Positions 20,591-30,874 are shown, numbered from the stretch's first letter. The stretch: DNA of 64,000 nucleotides from Gracilaria domingensis (GCA_022539475.1 VCMS01000154.1:1-64000); one strand, 5' to 3'. Program-made: numbers and translations. Notes: a model not told the origin generated them from the letters alone.

Positions 20591-22312
20591 GGAGAAGACG
20601 ACGGGGTAGCTCTGACAACTGTCGACCGGTCCGCGTGAGCAGACAGTGCTACGGCTGGAGAAGGTCCCACAGTGGCAGCTTTGGCGTGAAGCTGCTTGCG
20701 ATGTCAAGGTCGGCCCCGAGGGAGGGCTGGTTGACGGAAATGTCTGTAAGACAGTTGTAGTTATAGTTTGTATGATAAAGATGATGATCACTTTACTTGT
20801 CGCAAGCTTGCGGAGTGTGTCTAGCTTGAAGTACCTCTAACATCGATTCTGATTGTCAGCCAGTGACAGTGATGGCAAACTGTCAGAGCACGGCTCATAA
20901 AGACAAACTGAGTTGCAAAGCACCCTGGCAAGATGACGCAAATTAAAAAGGCCAGTTTCGGAAAAAAGTAAAACGAACTGGCGGTTACAAGCTCAAACAT
21001 GCTGACGTAGCTTTTTCAGAGTTATTTTCCTGGATCGTGCGAATTTATAGAAATGTTAGACAAATTATGTGAAGCGCCTGTTCCTTGTCCCTTGGCCTGC
21101 ACGAAAACCAAAAGAACTAAAGAAATGCCAGAAGAAAGGTACTAAAATTTTGTCTTGAAAAACAAAATTCAGTTTGTAATAGTGCAATATGGGCACTATA
21201 TGATAAAGAAAAATATGGAAAATAAATTGTGCCAAGGAAAGAAAACAAATTGTTGCACCATAATCCACGACTATATCCAAAATAATAGGTAAATAAATTC
21301 GAAGTTGGTCAGAGTAGAATCACAACACACTGTGGTGCGAAAGCATACAAACTGAGAAGAAACGAAAGGCGTTAGGGACCTTCCGTTGAAGAGTTAGGCA
21401 CAGCATATACAGCGCTCTTAATAATGGTGCAACGAGTCGCGTGTAAGCTGAATCCAAACCGTCAGAACGTGCGTTTAGAGCTCAAAAGGGTCGGCTTAGA
21501 AGTCGGAAATATTGTATAGACAACAAGAATGCTGGGCGTGAAAGTTTACGAAATAAAAACCCATAGACAGATGTGGCACGGCCCGCAACGGAGAAAGTGA
21601 TCCACAATTCAAGAAGACGCGGCAGAAAGAAAGACAGATACACGAGTCGTGCATACTTGTTAAAAAGTGACAAAAGTGAAAGAAACAAGTAAAAACATCA
21701 ACACAGTAGCCGCACAAGGCTTCCAAAAAGGAATAACTAGTTTCTCAGCAGATTGCGACTTTCCGCAAGGAAGATATCACGCACTAGAGGTTTCTGAGTC
21801 AGAGCTGAAACTTGCTTGGTGGGGTTACTTTCCGAGTTTGGGTCGAGCTTACCTGTCTAAATAGGGTGGCGGATCCCAGTGCCAGGCTGAAAATTAGTAA
21901 AGTATCACAAATATGTATAATATTAGAAATAATACTAAGTTTCTGTACGAATGAGTGTGGCAAGCACTACACGTGTGGAAAAAATCCAGGAAAGCGGTGC
22001 ACAGCTGTACCCACGTCCCAGAGCTCAAAGAGCGATCAAATCGAATGTTTTACTCGTACTGTGCACAGTGCCGAAGTCAATTCAAACTCTAGCACCTTCG
22101 CTCCCGATCAAAAACCGAAATCTCCATACAGCATCATCCATCAATCAGACTTCCGATGAGAACGTAGAACACACAAAGAGTCCTACACAATCAAGTTCTA
22201 CTCCTTCTTTCTGATATACTGTCTCTGTGCTTTTACAAAGCTCTCGTGCTCTTGGCCTACATGTAACAGCTCCTGTTACAGATAATACCACTTCAATCTC
22301 AATACTTTCAAC
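20591..22312. other. Intergenic, nothing recognised
   Basis: AT-rich with short frames only. The distal end leads into the Harbinger-like relic. No RNA gene or repeat was recognised. Confidence 0.4.
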
Positions 22313-22429
22313 ATGGTAGCAATCCAAACGGCTTCTCATATGATTTTTATGCAAACGGCTGTGACACTAAATTTAGTGCAAACCTCTGTGTCAATATTGA
22401 AGACACAAATAATCCAGAAGCCTGTAGCA

Positions 22430-22550
22430 GTTAGACGGCCATCGCTAGTACGGCGCACGAGATCATTCGAAACTTTGGAGCCTAATCTCAATGCGCAGTC
22501 TTTCAAGAAAGCATTTTGAATGAAAAAGAAGTTATTCGACAAGCTACATT
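22430..22550 (+). pseudogene. PIF/Harbinger-like transposase relic, 5' part
   Basis: A frame carrying RRPSLVRRTRSF and SFKKAF, then TGA (22517-22519), then MKKKLFDKLH runs into the copia insertion at 22551. The pattern (an F..FRM....F..L block) is the N-terminal region of HARBI1-type nucleases. It resumes in frame at 27291 once the copia element and the duplicated ACATT are removed. The TGA sits where Arg (CGA) is usual. Confidence 0.55.
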
Positions 22551-22819
22551 TGTTGATAATCTTTCGTTCGTTCTATCACTTTGAAGATACTGAATCACTT
22601 TGTGTTAATTATTATGTAAGACAATAATATCTTTGTTCACAAGAAAGTATCTTTTCTCACGTTAGATTAGATATTATTGTTCTAGAAGTATCTTGGATAG
22701 TTTAGGTTGAATCTGTGACGAAGAACTGGTTCGTGTTCTTTACTTAAGCTGATGTTCGGAGGGCTCGCACCAAATCTAGTGGGTTAACCTTCGAGTAAAA
22801 ACCTTCTGCACTGTTAGTA
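22551..22819 (+). repeat. Copia 5' LTR
   Basis: 269 bp, TGTTGATAAT to CTGTTAGTA. Same sequence as 27022-27290. Confidence 0.93.
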
Positions 22820-22834
22820 GGTTATGGGCCCAGC
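22820..22834 (+). promoter_or_regulatory. Copia primer-binding site, half-tRNA type
   Basis: GGTTATGGGCCCAGC abuts the LTR. It is the exact complement of the anticodon arm of eukaryotic initiator Met tRNA (GCTGGGCCCATAACC, containing anticodon CAT), not of a tRNA 3' end. Drosophila copia and yeast Ty5 prime this way. Confidence 0.8.
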
Positions 22835-22944
22835 CCTCCTCAACTTTACTTCGTTTTCAATCTTCTTTCTTGTTCTTACCGTAATCATTGTTCATCTGTC
22901 TACCGCTTTGTGTTGTTTTGTTTCTGTTCTACCTGTCGCCGAGA

Positions 22945-25900
22945 ATGAACGAGGAAATGGAAGACCGTACGTCTCTTGTTGATGTGACGAAGATAAGGTT
23001 GCCGTTGTTAAATTCTACCAACTACTTTCTCTGGTCCCGAAAGCTTGAGTTGGTCCTGCGTAGCAAAGGCCTGTGGGGTATTGTCGAAGGTGTCGAGCAT
23101 CCACCGGAACAGAGCAGTGAAGATGTGTCGAAGTTCTTACGTCGTAGAGAAGTGGCTCTGTCAACTATACTACTGTTGGTGCATGATTCCTGTGTAGCAC
23201 CCGTTATGGAGATAAGGGACCCCGCAGTAGTGTGTAAAACATTGAAGGAGCAGCACCAAGCTGTGTCACAGGCCAGTCGAGATGGTCTCCTGGATCGCTA
23301 TCAGGCGATGAAGATGAAGACTTCGGAGACTGTGTTAGAGTTCAGGGCAAGGCTTTCGGAGATTGAATCGCACTTGAGTGGAGTTGGTTACACTACAACT
23401 GAGACTGAACAGTTGCGTGCGTTACTCCGAGGTCTACGTGAAGATTTCAGTGTTACAGCCGACGTCATCAGAGGAACAGACAAATCCCTTTCTGAGTCAC
23501 TCGCTCTTTTAATTTCAAAGGAGGCCACACTCACGATGGACGTGGAGCAGGAGACTGACACTGTCAAAGCTCTGAGTGTGCGCCATCGGTCCAAGAATAA
23601 GTCCAAAATCCGGTGCTACCACTGTGGGAAGCTCGGACATAAGAAGATTCACTGCTTTGATAATCCCGAAAGCAAGAGGTACCGTGGCCCGAAGAATGAC
23701 CAGCGTGAGAAGAGGGATGATAATGGGAGTATTTCAAATGTGGCCATGGCATTGATGATGGCCGCAGGTGAGAGTGATCGTAGCTCGAAGTGGTACATTG
23801 ACTCCGGTGCCACTGCACATATGTGCAATGATCGTTCTTTCTTTCAGAACCTGCGCGTATCTGATCGTGATACTGTTGAAGTTGGAGATGGTAAACGGAT
23901 TAATGTGCTGGGAGAAGGAGATATTCCCGTTACCACAACTGTGCATGGGAAGAAGAAATCTCTGATCTTGACCAATGTGCAGTTGGTCCCAGACATTAAG
24001 TTCAATCTTCTTTCAGTATCATGTATTAGGAAAAAGGGGTTCTTTGTCGTGTTCTGCAGTGATTCTGGAAGGGAAAAAGACGTTTGTATGGTGTCAGACC
24101 CTCATGTGGCGGAAGTGCACCTCGTTGGAATTGAGTCGAAGAGTTCAGGATTGTATGAAGCTGTACTGAAGCCTATTAGGCCTGGTAGGGATCACAAGGC
24201 ACTTATCTCGAATGGTAGATTGGGGCAGTCTACTCTTTGGCACAATCGTCTCAGGCATGCCTGCGAGGAACACATTCAAAAGACTGTTAGTCTGGTGGAT
24301 GGCATACCAGTGAAAAGTGTTTCCAAACTAGGCATTTGCAGTGATTGCAAGATGTCAAAGTCAATTTGGGATAAGAGGATAAGCACTTCGAAAAGTTCTG
24401 ATGGTTTGGAAACTGGAGACCTAGTCCATAGTGATGTAGTGGGGCCTATTGGAACACCCTCCATTGGTGGTTCTAGATATTATGTCACCTTATATGACGA
24501 TAAGAGTGCCTACTCTATGGTCAAGTTTATACGGAAACGTTCTGAGGTACAGAACAGTGTGCGACAGATGATGCTAGAACTGGAAACCTTGACGGAGAAG
24601 CGGATCAAACGAATCAGATTTGACAATGCGAAGGAGTACTTGTCAACGGACTTGCAAGCGTGGCTAATTGCTCGAGGAACAAGGAGTGAACCAGTCGCCC
24701 CTTACAGTCCGGAGTCTAATGGTAAGGCAGAAAGGTTGAATCGGACTCTCAACGATGCTGCGAGGACTATGCTTCTGGCCCTTTCATCATTTCCTCAGAG
24801 ACCCAAGCTTTGGGCGGAGGCAGTCAGCACCGCAAATTATCTCAGAAATGTCATGTACTCTACGGCAGCTGGAGAAGACTGCACTCCCTATGAAGCAGTG
24901 TTCAAGCGTCGTCCAAATTTGTCGCATATCAGGGTTTTTGGTTCAATGGCATACGTCCATATTCCAAAGCCTCGTAGGGAAGGAAAGTTTTCTCCCAGAG
25001 CCACGAAAGGAATCCTCGTTGGTTTTGAGCGGGGAAACTCTTACAGGATATTTTATCCTGGAAGTGGTACATTCTCTGTATCTCGTGACGTACAGTTTGA
25101 TGAATCTAAGCTGGGATGGGACTTGAGAAGTGGTGATGATATCAACTCTGGTGTAATTACTGAACTGTTTGGTGAGATGGCTGACGAAGAGCTGAAGACG
25201 ACAGATGAGGCTCCTGGGGGCGCCATAGGTGAAGATGATGACTTTGCAACTGCCAGTAAAGGCACTGCTGATGAAGAAGTGACCCAAGCAACTCAACTTG
25301 AGTTCTTGGATGAGTTTGGGAATGTAGATCCAGAACTGGTCACACATTATCCACCTGAGCCACGAAGATCAGGCAGGCACCGCAGCGCCCCCGAGCGGTA
25401 CACTCCGGATAGTATGTTGGCTTTACAGCTACGTTGTCTAATGGGTGCCTGTGGCATAGACGTTCCTGGATCGTATGAAGAGGCAATCACTGGTGATGAG
25501 CGGGAACATTGGCACAAGGCTATGAGGAATGAAATGCAGAACTTAAGGAGGAGAGATGTTATGGAACTGGTTGAGTTACCACATCAATCTCGCCCCATTC
25601 CATGCCGGTGGGTCTACGACCGGAAGCGCAACTCTGGCGGTCAAGTGACTAGGTATAGAGCTCGAATTGTTGCAAAGGGCTTTATGCAACAGTATGGAAT
25701 CGACTACTCAGAAGTGTTTGCTCCTGTTGCCAAATATACCACTGTTCGCTTGGTATTTGCATTGATTGTGGAACTGGGAATGCACTTCGTGAGACTGGAT
25801 ATTAAAGCGGCCTTTCTCTATGGGACACTGAAGGAAGTTGTATACATGGATCAACCTCAAGGATTTGAAGTACGAGGCAAAGAGAATTATGTGTACAGGT

Positions 25901-27027
25901 TGAAGAAGGCCATCTATGGCTTGAAGCAAGCATCCAGATCGTTCAGACAGTTTCTGCATCCCATACTGGTTAGCCTAGGAGCCGTTGCTTCAAATGTCGA
26001 TCCCTCGCTTTACTTTGTCGTGAATGGTGGCCAAGTCTCTATAATCCTGGTGATATATGTCGACGACGTACTGGCTGCAGGACGAAGGGAAGAAGACATA
26101 CAACTATTGGTGGCAAACTTGCGTCAACATGTGGATCTACGCGTTGAGTCTGAAGATAGCAAGTTCCTTGGCATGACAATCGAGAAAGGTATAAACGGTA
26201 CAGTCAAGGTGCACAATTCTTCTTTAATTGAAGATACACTATCGCGCTTTGGCATGGAAAATTGTGCACCGGTATCAACGCCCTTTGTATCTGGAACGAG
26301 ACTCAGTGTTCCTGAAGAAGTCGATGTGCATACCGTACCGTACAGGGAGCTTGTTGGTGTCCTACTTCATCTGTCAAACACCTGTCGACCCGACATTTCC
26401 TTTGCAGTTGGTTATCTGTCTCGATTTCTGGATAGGCACAGTACGGCACACTGGAAGGCTGAAAAGCGTGTGCTGCGCTATCTGAAGGGAACGAAGGCAA
26501 TGGGGCTGGTTTACCACCGAACAGAGGACGACCTTACGGGGTACAGTGACGCAGATTTTGCTGGAGATCTCACGGATCGGAAGTCTACTACTGGATTTGT
26601 GTTTGTTTTCTCAGGGGCGGCGATATCATGGAAATCTAAGAAGCAGTCCGTCGTTGCGCAGTCTACAGTGGAATCAGAGTATGTGGCTATGGCTGATGCG
26701 GGTCGCGAGTGTCTCTTCTTGCGAAGCCTGATGCAAGAACTTGGGCTGGATATCAGTCTGGCTACCTTGATATATGGCGATAATCAAGGTGTTTTGGCAC
26801 TGTCAGATGAACATGTTTGCAGTGAGCGCACCAAACACATCGACGTTTGTTTTCATTTGGTTCGGGATCCAGTTCAAAAGGGTAATGTCCGCCTCGAGTA
26901 CTTGCCGACGCATTCAATGACTGCGGATGTTCTTAATAAGAGTCTGAACAGGGCCTTACATGACCGTCATATAAGGAATATGGGTTTGTCAGCATCTTCT
27001 GAGGTGCAGAACGAGAGGGCGTGTTGA
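22945..27027 (+). CDS. Copia gag-pol polyprotein
   Basis: 1360 codons from ATG 22945 (MNEEMEDR), a single ORF with no stop or shift. N-terminal gag of the UBN2/copia kind (LNSTNYFLWSRKLE), zinc knuckle CYHCGKLGHKKIHC near residue 223, protease WYIDSGATAHMC near 282, a pre-integrase HNRLRH block near 432, integrase with D, D and E at LVHSDVVG (about 492), FDNAKEY (about 558) and NGKAERLN (about 592), reverse transcriptase with LDIKAAFLYG (about 950) and YVDDV (about 1037), and RNase H with DADFAGD, STVESEY and YGDNQG (about 1201-1276). Integrase before reverse transcriptase is the Ty1/copia order. All catalytic residues visible are normal. The TGA stop (27025-27027) lies within the first six bases of the 3' LTR. 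Confidence 0.95.
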   Translation: MNEEMEDRTSLVDVTKIRLPLLNSTNYFLWSRKLELVLRSKGLWGIVEGVEHPPEQSSEDVSKFLRRREVALSTILLLVHDSCVAPVMEIRDPAVVCKTLKEQHQAVSQASRDGLLDRYQAMKMKTSETVLEFRARLSEIESHLSGVGYTTTETEQLRALLRGLREDFSVTADVIRGTDKSLSESLALLISKEATLTMDVEQETDTVKALSVRHRSKNKSKIRCYHCGKLGHKKIHCFDNPESKRYRGPKNDQREKRDDNGSISNVAMALMMAAGESDRSSKWYIDSGATAHMCNDRSFFQNLRVSDRDTVEVGDGKRINVLGEGDIPVTTTVHGKKKSLILTNVQLVPDIKFNLLSVSCIRKKGFFVVFCSDSGREKDVCMVSDPHVAEVHLVGIESKSSGLYEAVLKPIRPGRDHKALISNGRLGQSTLWHNRLRHACEEHIQKTVSLVDGIPVKSVSKLGICSDCKMSKSIWDKRISTSKSSDGLETGDLVHSDVVGPIGTPSIGGSRYYVTLYDDKSAYSMVKFIRKRSEVQNSVRQMMLELETLTEKRIKRIRFDNAKEYLSTDLQAWLIARGTRSEPVAPYSPESNGKAERLNRTLNDAARTMLLALSSFPQRPKLWAEAVSTANYLRNVMYSTAAGEDCTPYEAVFKRRPNLSHIRVFGSMAYVHIPKPRREGKFSPRATKGILVGFERGNSYRIFYPGSGTFSVSRDVQFDESKLGWDLRSGDDINSGVITELFGEMADEELKTTDEAPGGAIGEDDDFATASKGTADEEVTQATQLEFLDEFGNVDPELVTHYPPEPRRSGRHRSAPERYTPDSMLALQLRCLMGACGIDVPGSYEEAITGDEREHWHKAMRNEMQNLRRRDVMELVELPHQSRPIPCRWVYDRKRNSGGQVTRYRARIVAKGFMQQYGIDYSEVFAPVAKYTTVRLVFALIVELGMHFVRLDIKAAFLYGTLKEVVYMDQPQGFEVRGKENYVYRLKKAIYGLKQASRSFRQFLHPILVSLGAVASNVDPSLYFVVNGGQVSIILVIYVDDVLAAGRREEDIQLLVANLRQHVDLRVESEDSKFLGMTIEKGINGTVKVHNSSLIEDTLSRFGMENCAPVSTPFVSGTRLSVPEEVDVHTVPYRELVGVLLHLSNTCRPDISFAVGYLSRFLDRHSTAHWKAEKRVLRYLKGTKAMGLVYHRTEDDLTGYSDADFAGDLTDRKSTTGFVFVFSGAAISWKSKKQSVVAQSTVESEYVAMADAGRECLFLRSLMQELGLDISLATLIYGDNQGVLALSDEHVCSERTKHIDVCFHLVRDPVQKGNVRLEYLPTHSMTADVLNKSLNRALHDRHIRNMGLSASSEVQNERAC

Positions 27028-27290
27028 TAATCTTTCGTTCGTTCTATCACTTTGAAGATACTGAATCACTTTGTGTTAATTATTATGTAAGACAATAATA
27101 TCTTTGTTCACAAGAAAGTATCTTTTCTCACGTTAGATTAGATATTATTGTTCTAGAAGTATCTTGGATAGTTTAGGTTGAATCTGTGACGAAGAACTGG
27201 TTCGTGTTCTTTACTTAAGCTGATGTTCGGAGGGCTCGCACCAAATCTAGTGGGTTAACCTTCGAGTAAAAACCTTCTGCACTGTTAGTA
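27022..27290 (+). repeat. Copia 3' LTR
   Basis: 269 bp matching the 5' LTR. Preceded by the short purine run GAACGAGAGGG, the likely polypurine tract. Confidence 0.93.
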
Positions 27291-27786
27291 ACATTCAAAT
27301 GTTTTGCATTTTCTGGAAAAGAATACGGAAATGGGCCGAAGATTACGCAGGCCAGCTATTTAGTCAACGACAAGGCTTGCGATAGGTTTACGAATGCTTT
27401 CAGGCTCTAGTTACATCAGTGTTATGATCGGATTCGGTGTAGGTGCATCAACACCGTACGTCGTCTTACATGAAACGTGCAATGCGTTAATGATGAAATT
27501 GACACTTCCTGGTATCCCAGGCATGGAGGAATTGGAGCGTCTTTCGAAAGGCTTTAGACATTCACGAAGGAACGGAAGCCCATTTACAGACTGCATAGGA
27601 GCCATCGATGGCATAGCGATAAACATAAGAAAGCCATCATGCCGATTCGCTGCCGCTTTTTATTGTCGAAAAGGGTAATACTCCCTTCCAGTTCAAGCTG
27701 TTGTGGACGCATCCTACCGAATTTTGGATGTTTCAATAAGATGTGTGGGGTCCACACACGACAGACTCATAGCAGCTGTTTTTTAA
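27291..27786 (+). pseudogene. PIF/Harbinger-like transposase relic, 3' part
   Basis: Continuation of the frame broken by the copia element. Visible blocks: LRMLSGSSYISVMIGFGV (helix-turn-helix region), GSPFTDCIGAIDGIAI (first catalytic Asp in AIDG), CRKG, then TAA (27676-27678) and in-frame YSLPVQAVVDASYRILDV with second Asp, and GSTHD. A TAG near 27363 is a further stop. The pattern matches DDE_Tnp_4/HARBI1 nucleases. The frame ends at 27784-27786 before the third catalytic region, so the copy is truncated and dead. Terminal repeats were not found. Confidence 0.7.
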
Positions 27787-28265
27787 TAAATTGCTATTTT
27801 GTGTAAAAGTGAAATAGGTGTTTTATACTCGAACCGGTTAAGAGTGGCTCTGATATTGGATTTGAATGCTTCTTTTCTCTCTGTGAAAGGAAAGCTGAAG
27901 TTTTACGATCAAGAGTCCTGGCACCATGAGTAGTTATGTTTCTGGTAAAAGCTCCACTTAGGCTGTACTAAATGCCTCAAACTCATTTTTTCGAAGACCC
28001 CCATATTGAGGTTATGACTCATTGATGAACCGGAGCAGGAAGAGAGTTTAACGAAAGTCAACATTTGTTATCGTGGCCTGAATGCTTACTCAAAGCCGGT
28101 CTCCTCCTCTGGAAACCGGCTTAGGAATCTTTAGCGGAGGCCATCGCTAAAAGCCAGTACATCAAGCAAGGAACAGGGGACATAACCAGGAAGTCCAGCT
28201 CTCAGCCACTGGTCGATGACGAATATAGAGATAGAGACTATTCAGAGATCACCTATCTGAAGCTC
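27787..28265. other. Intergenic with one short hairpin
   Basis: No gene seen. An 8-bp inverted repeat AAGCCGGT (28093-28100) and ACCGGCTT (28115-28122) lies about 150 bp past the stop of the first secreted-protein gene. Confidence 0.45.
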
Positions 28266-28727
28266 TCAGCTAGTGCCAACGCCATCGCCGCCGTCGCCTC
28301 CAGGACCTCCTATGCCGAGGCTAAGAAGTACGCCCGTGAAAGTCACTGATCCGCTACCGGTCACGACAGAGTTTCCACTTCCTGGTCCAGCTCCTCCAAT
28401 AAAGGTACTTCCATCACCCATAGAAAATATGCTACCGATTCCAGTCCCGTCCCCACCTGGTCCCCCATTTCCACCTGTCGGACTTGTGGCTTGTGTGGTA
28501 TCGGCTGCCTGAGCTTCAGGAAGAATCAGTGCGCTTGCAGGCGTAGAAACAGTCGTCGTCGGCACAAGAGTTGTCACGGGCGGCGCAGGTGACGGAGCAG
28601 CTGGACTTAAGAAGCCCCCCAAGAAAGAGTCGAAGAAACCCGGACCAAATGACTGTCGAGATAGGGGCAAAGCACAAACGTTCAGAAGTATAATAGAAAC
28701 AAAAGATATGCGTAGAAGACCTCTCAT
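28266..28727 (-). CDS. Small secreted Gly-rich protein A
   Basis: 153 codons from ATG 28727, chosen because a classic signal peptide (MRGLLRISFVSIILLNVCA) follows it and a TATA box lies 101 bp upstream; the frame is open further up without support. The mature part starts LPLSRQSFGPGFFDSF, a diverged form of the RQ..FPPGFPF block of its neighbours. A Pro/Thr/Ala-rich section follows, then a Gly-rich tail with GGPGGDG runs. It is the most diverged and least GC-rich member of the family. Secretion is inferred from the signal peptide; function is unknown. It may be a wall or matrix protein or a secreted peptide. Confidence 0.75.
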   Translation of the reverse strand: MRGLLRISFVSIILLNVCALPLSRQSFGPGFFDSFLGGFLSPAAPSPAPPVTTLVPTTTVSTPASALILPEAQAADTTQATSPTGGNGGPGGDGTGIGSIFSMGDGSTFIGGAGPGSGNSVVTGSGSVTFTGVLLSLGIGGPGGDGGDGVGTS

Positions 28728-28820
28728 TTTCGCTTTGGGAACGAGTAACCGTAGAATATCTACGGTACAGGGGTACCAGAGAACTTTTGGCAGATAGTAC
28801 TTTACGCGATATGCACTGGC

Positions 28821-28828
28821 CTTATATA
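28821..28828 (-). promoter_or_regulatory. TATA box of gene A
   Basis: Minus strand TATATAAG, 101 bp before the ATG. Confidence 0.65.
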
Positions 28829-29361
28829 CAGTGATAATGGTGCGCCACGGTTTGGGTGGCGGAGAGAATCCCTTGAGAAAGCTGGTTCTGCTCAGGATAC
28901 AGTGACAGTGGTGATCGTGAATCACTCCGGGAATGCCTAAATCACGATTCGTGATGTTTCGTGCTAAGTTGTGGACAAGACAGATTCGAGCTGGAGAAAA
29001 GAGTTTTAAAACCGAATTCGCAAACTTGCCGGATTCCGGCCACGGCAGATCGCCAGCCACTAGGCCGCCGGCCATTCGGAATGCTGCCCCAGCAATAGAT
29101 GCAGGTTGCGTAAGTAATTTTCATTTCTCGATTATACAAAATCTTCAGAAGAAAAGGCATGCCTCGCGTCATGATGATCAATGGATGATTCATCAGGTTT
29201 GGAGGCCAGAAGTATATGGTATTGGACTATCTGTAGATTCCCCTCTCTAAATGGAATGATAAACATCCATGGACGAGAAACTAGAGATTGACGCAAGAAC
29301 CCCAGAAGCCCTTTGGGCCGTTGGCCAATGACCCAATTTACTCAGTGGTTTCAAACAACTG
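28829..29361. other. Intergenic, nothing recognised
   Basis: Promoter-proximal DNA of gene A and unique sequence. Open frames on both strands lack family resemblance. Confidence 0.4.
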
Positions 29362-29448
29362 CCAGAAAAGCAAAGATCAACCAACTTCGTTCTGGTGTGT
29401 GCCTATGGCACACACCAGAACGAAGTTGGTTGATCTTTGCTTTTCTGG
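29362..29448. repeat. Perfect 42-bp inverted repeat
   Basis: Arms 29362-29403 and 29407-29448 match at all 42 positions around a 3-base loop. Confidence 0.9.
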
Positions 29449-29455
29449 ATAGCAT

Positions 29456-29556
29456 CCGTTTATGATTAAACATCACCGTAGACCGTTTTACTGTTTGTGG
29501 TAGTCCCAGTGCCACAAACAGTAAAACGGTACACGGTGATGTTTTATCATAAACGG
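29456..29556. repeat. 45-bp inverted repeat
   Basis: Arms 29456-29500 and 29512-29556 match at 42 of 45 positions; loop of 11 bases. Begins 8 bases after the preceding hairpin, with unrelated arm sequence. Confidence 0.9.
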
Positions 29557-29582
29557 GTGATATAGCACCTGGCTATCAAAGT

Positions 29583-29659
29583 GTCTTTTCGAAAGCTAGT
29601 CTAGTAGGCTATTTCTAAGACATAAGTCTTAGAAGTAGTCTACTGGCCTTCGAAAAGAC
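29583..29659. repeat. Imperfect long hairpin
   Basis: Outer arms GTCTTTTCGAAAG and CTTCGAAAAGAC, inner arms ending CTAAGAC and GTCTTAG, with a small bulge; third hairpin in a row. Confidence 0.8.
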
Positions 29660-29833
29660 TGTACCCCTGGTAGTAGATAGTGTGCGATATTTAACTTCAA
29701 TAACGATCCTTTCGCTTTAAGCAATACGTGTACATGTATGTTGCTCATCATTCAAAACAATTATAGATTCTGACAAAACATGATGTACTATTGTAATATA
29801 CTGTACATCAAAAGGCATGCGAGTGTATGTGAA

Positions 29834-29925
29834 ACGTGCTCACTGTTTGCCTTTGAGCCACTCCATTCACGTGCTCACTGTCTGCCTTTGAACCACTTCG
29901 TTCAAAGGCAAACAGTGAGCACGTG
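29834..29925. repeat. Inverted repeat with duplicated arm
   Basis: Arms 29868-29892 and 29901-29925 (25 bp, one mismatch). An extra direct copy of the left arm lies at 29834-29868 and matches the right arm slightly better. Confidence 0.85.
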
Positions 29926-30447
29926 TTTTTAGACGCAAAATAACTTCCGTGGAAGAGTATCTTGTCCGTAACACCTGTAATACAGGTCCTGTACTGTGTC
30001 TTAGCTTCCTTCTGGCTGAGGTCAGTTTTACAGAAGGCAGTGCGGAATGATAAAAAGAACCTTGAGAATGCCCGGATAACAGGGCATACAGGGTGCGTTT
30101 TATGTCGTTACTCACAAGGTAGAAACGTGGAGCTGCCTTCCAAAGCGTTCCTTTTCCCCGTTTCCACTCCTCTTATGGCCTTTGTTGGCCTAAGGTCACG
30201 GTTTAACGCGATACTTACAGTATCAAGGGAATCGCCAGGGGAACGGCACACACTAAGCGTCCACTTATACAGAGCTCGGAAGTCTATTTATGGTACCTTT
30301 GGTACCATTGTTACTACTTTTAACTGGCCCGCGGCTAGAAAATTTTCTTGCTCAAAGAGCGTGCACTTCCAATAACTTCGTGAATATTGCAGCGATACAA
30401 TTTACAATGCAAATTGCATCGTTCAACAAATGAGTCCTTTCAGAGAA
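29926..30447. other. Spacer with short palindromes only
   Basis: No gene recognised. Holds ATGGTACC/GGTACCAT (30290-30308) and similar small inverted repeats. Confidence 0.4.
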
Positions 30448-30500
30448 CTGATGATACCTCGTACGAGTGGTACGGTACCACTCGTACGAGGTATCATCAG
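30448..30500. repeat. Perfect 26-bp palindrome
   Basis: Arms 30448-30473 and 30475-30500 match at all 26 positions around a single base. Confidence 0.9.
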
Positions 30501-30604
30501 TGGCCAAAGGCCTTGTACTGCCAAACATTTTTGAACAGAGAAAACACACACAGAAAAAAACTTGGACGTATTCTTGTATATTCGAAATTTAAGGTTGCCA
30601 GCTC

Positions 30605-30627
30605 GTACCACTTCCAAGAAGTGGTAC
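30605..30627. repeat. 10-bp perfect hairpin
   Basis: GTACCACTTC, CAA loop, GAAGTGGTAC. Confidence 0.75.
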
Positions 30628-30836
30628 CGGGTTAGGAATACTCTTACAGTGTACCTAAGAGAGTGTCACATACAACATACACCGTGTCGGTGTATTCAAG
30701 TATTCTAGATTGATCTGTGGTTCACGTTCATTGTATTTGAAGGGCACATCAATGAAACAAGTTTGTGGAGAAAACTGACGGGCTCGCAATTGGTTTTCAA
30801 GTACGTGTACAGGAACATAGTTTGAGCGAAATATAT

Positions 30837-30874
30837 GCGAGTTGGATTCGGGTGTACACCAGCATCCAACTCGC
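30837..30874. repeat. Nested hairpin
   Basis: GCGAGTTGGAT (30837-30847) pairs with ATCCAACTCGC (30864-30874); the loop holds the palindrome GGTGTACACC. Confidence 0.8.

Larger units (their letters stand above)
22551..27290 (+). mobile_element. Complete Ty1/copia element
   Basis: LTRs at 22551-22819 and 27022-27290 (269 bp each) show no difference on reading. The 5-bp target duplication ACATT is at 22546-22550 and 27291-27295. One uninterrupted gag-pol ORF fills the interior. The primer-binding site directly follows the 5' LTR. The element inserted into a Harbinger-like transposase relic. LTR ends are TG..TA, not TG..CA. Everything visible is consistent with a recent, possibly autonomous copy. 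Confidence 0.93.

Noticed and set aside
29362..29556. Foldback or MITE transposons
   Set aside because: Each hairpin has a different arm sequence and no consistent target duplication was seen, so a single transposon family does not explain them.
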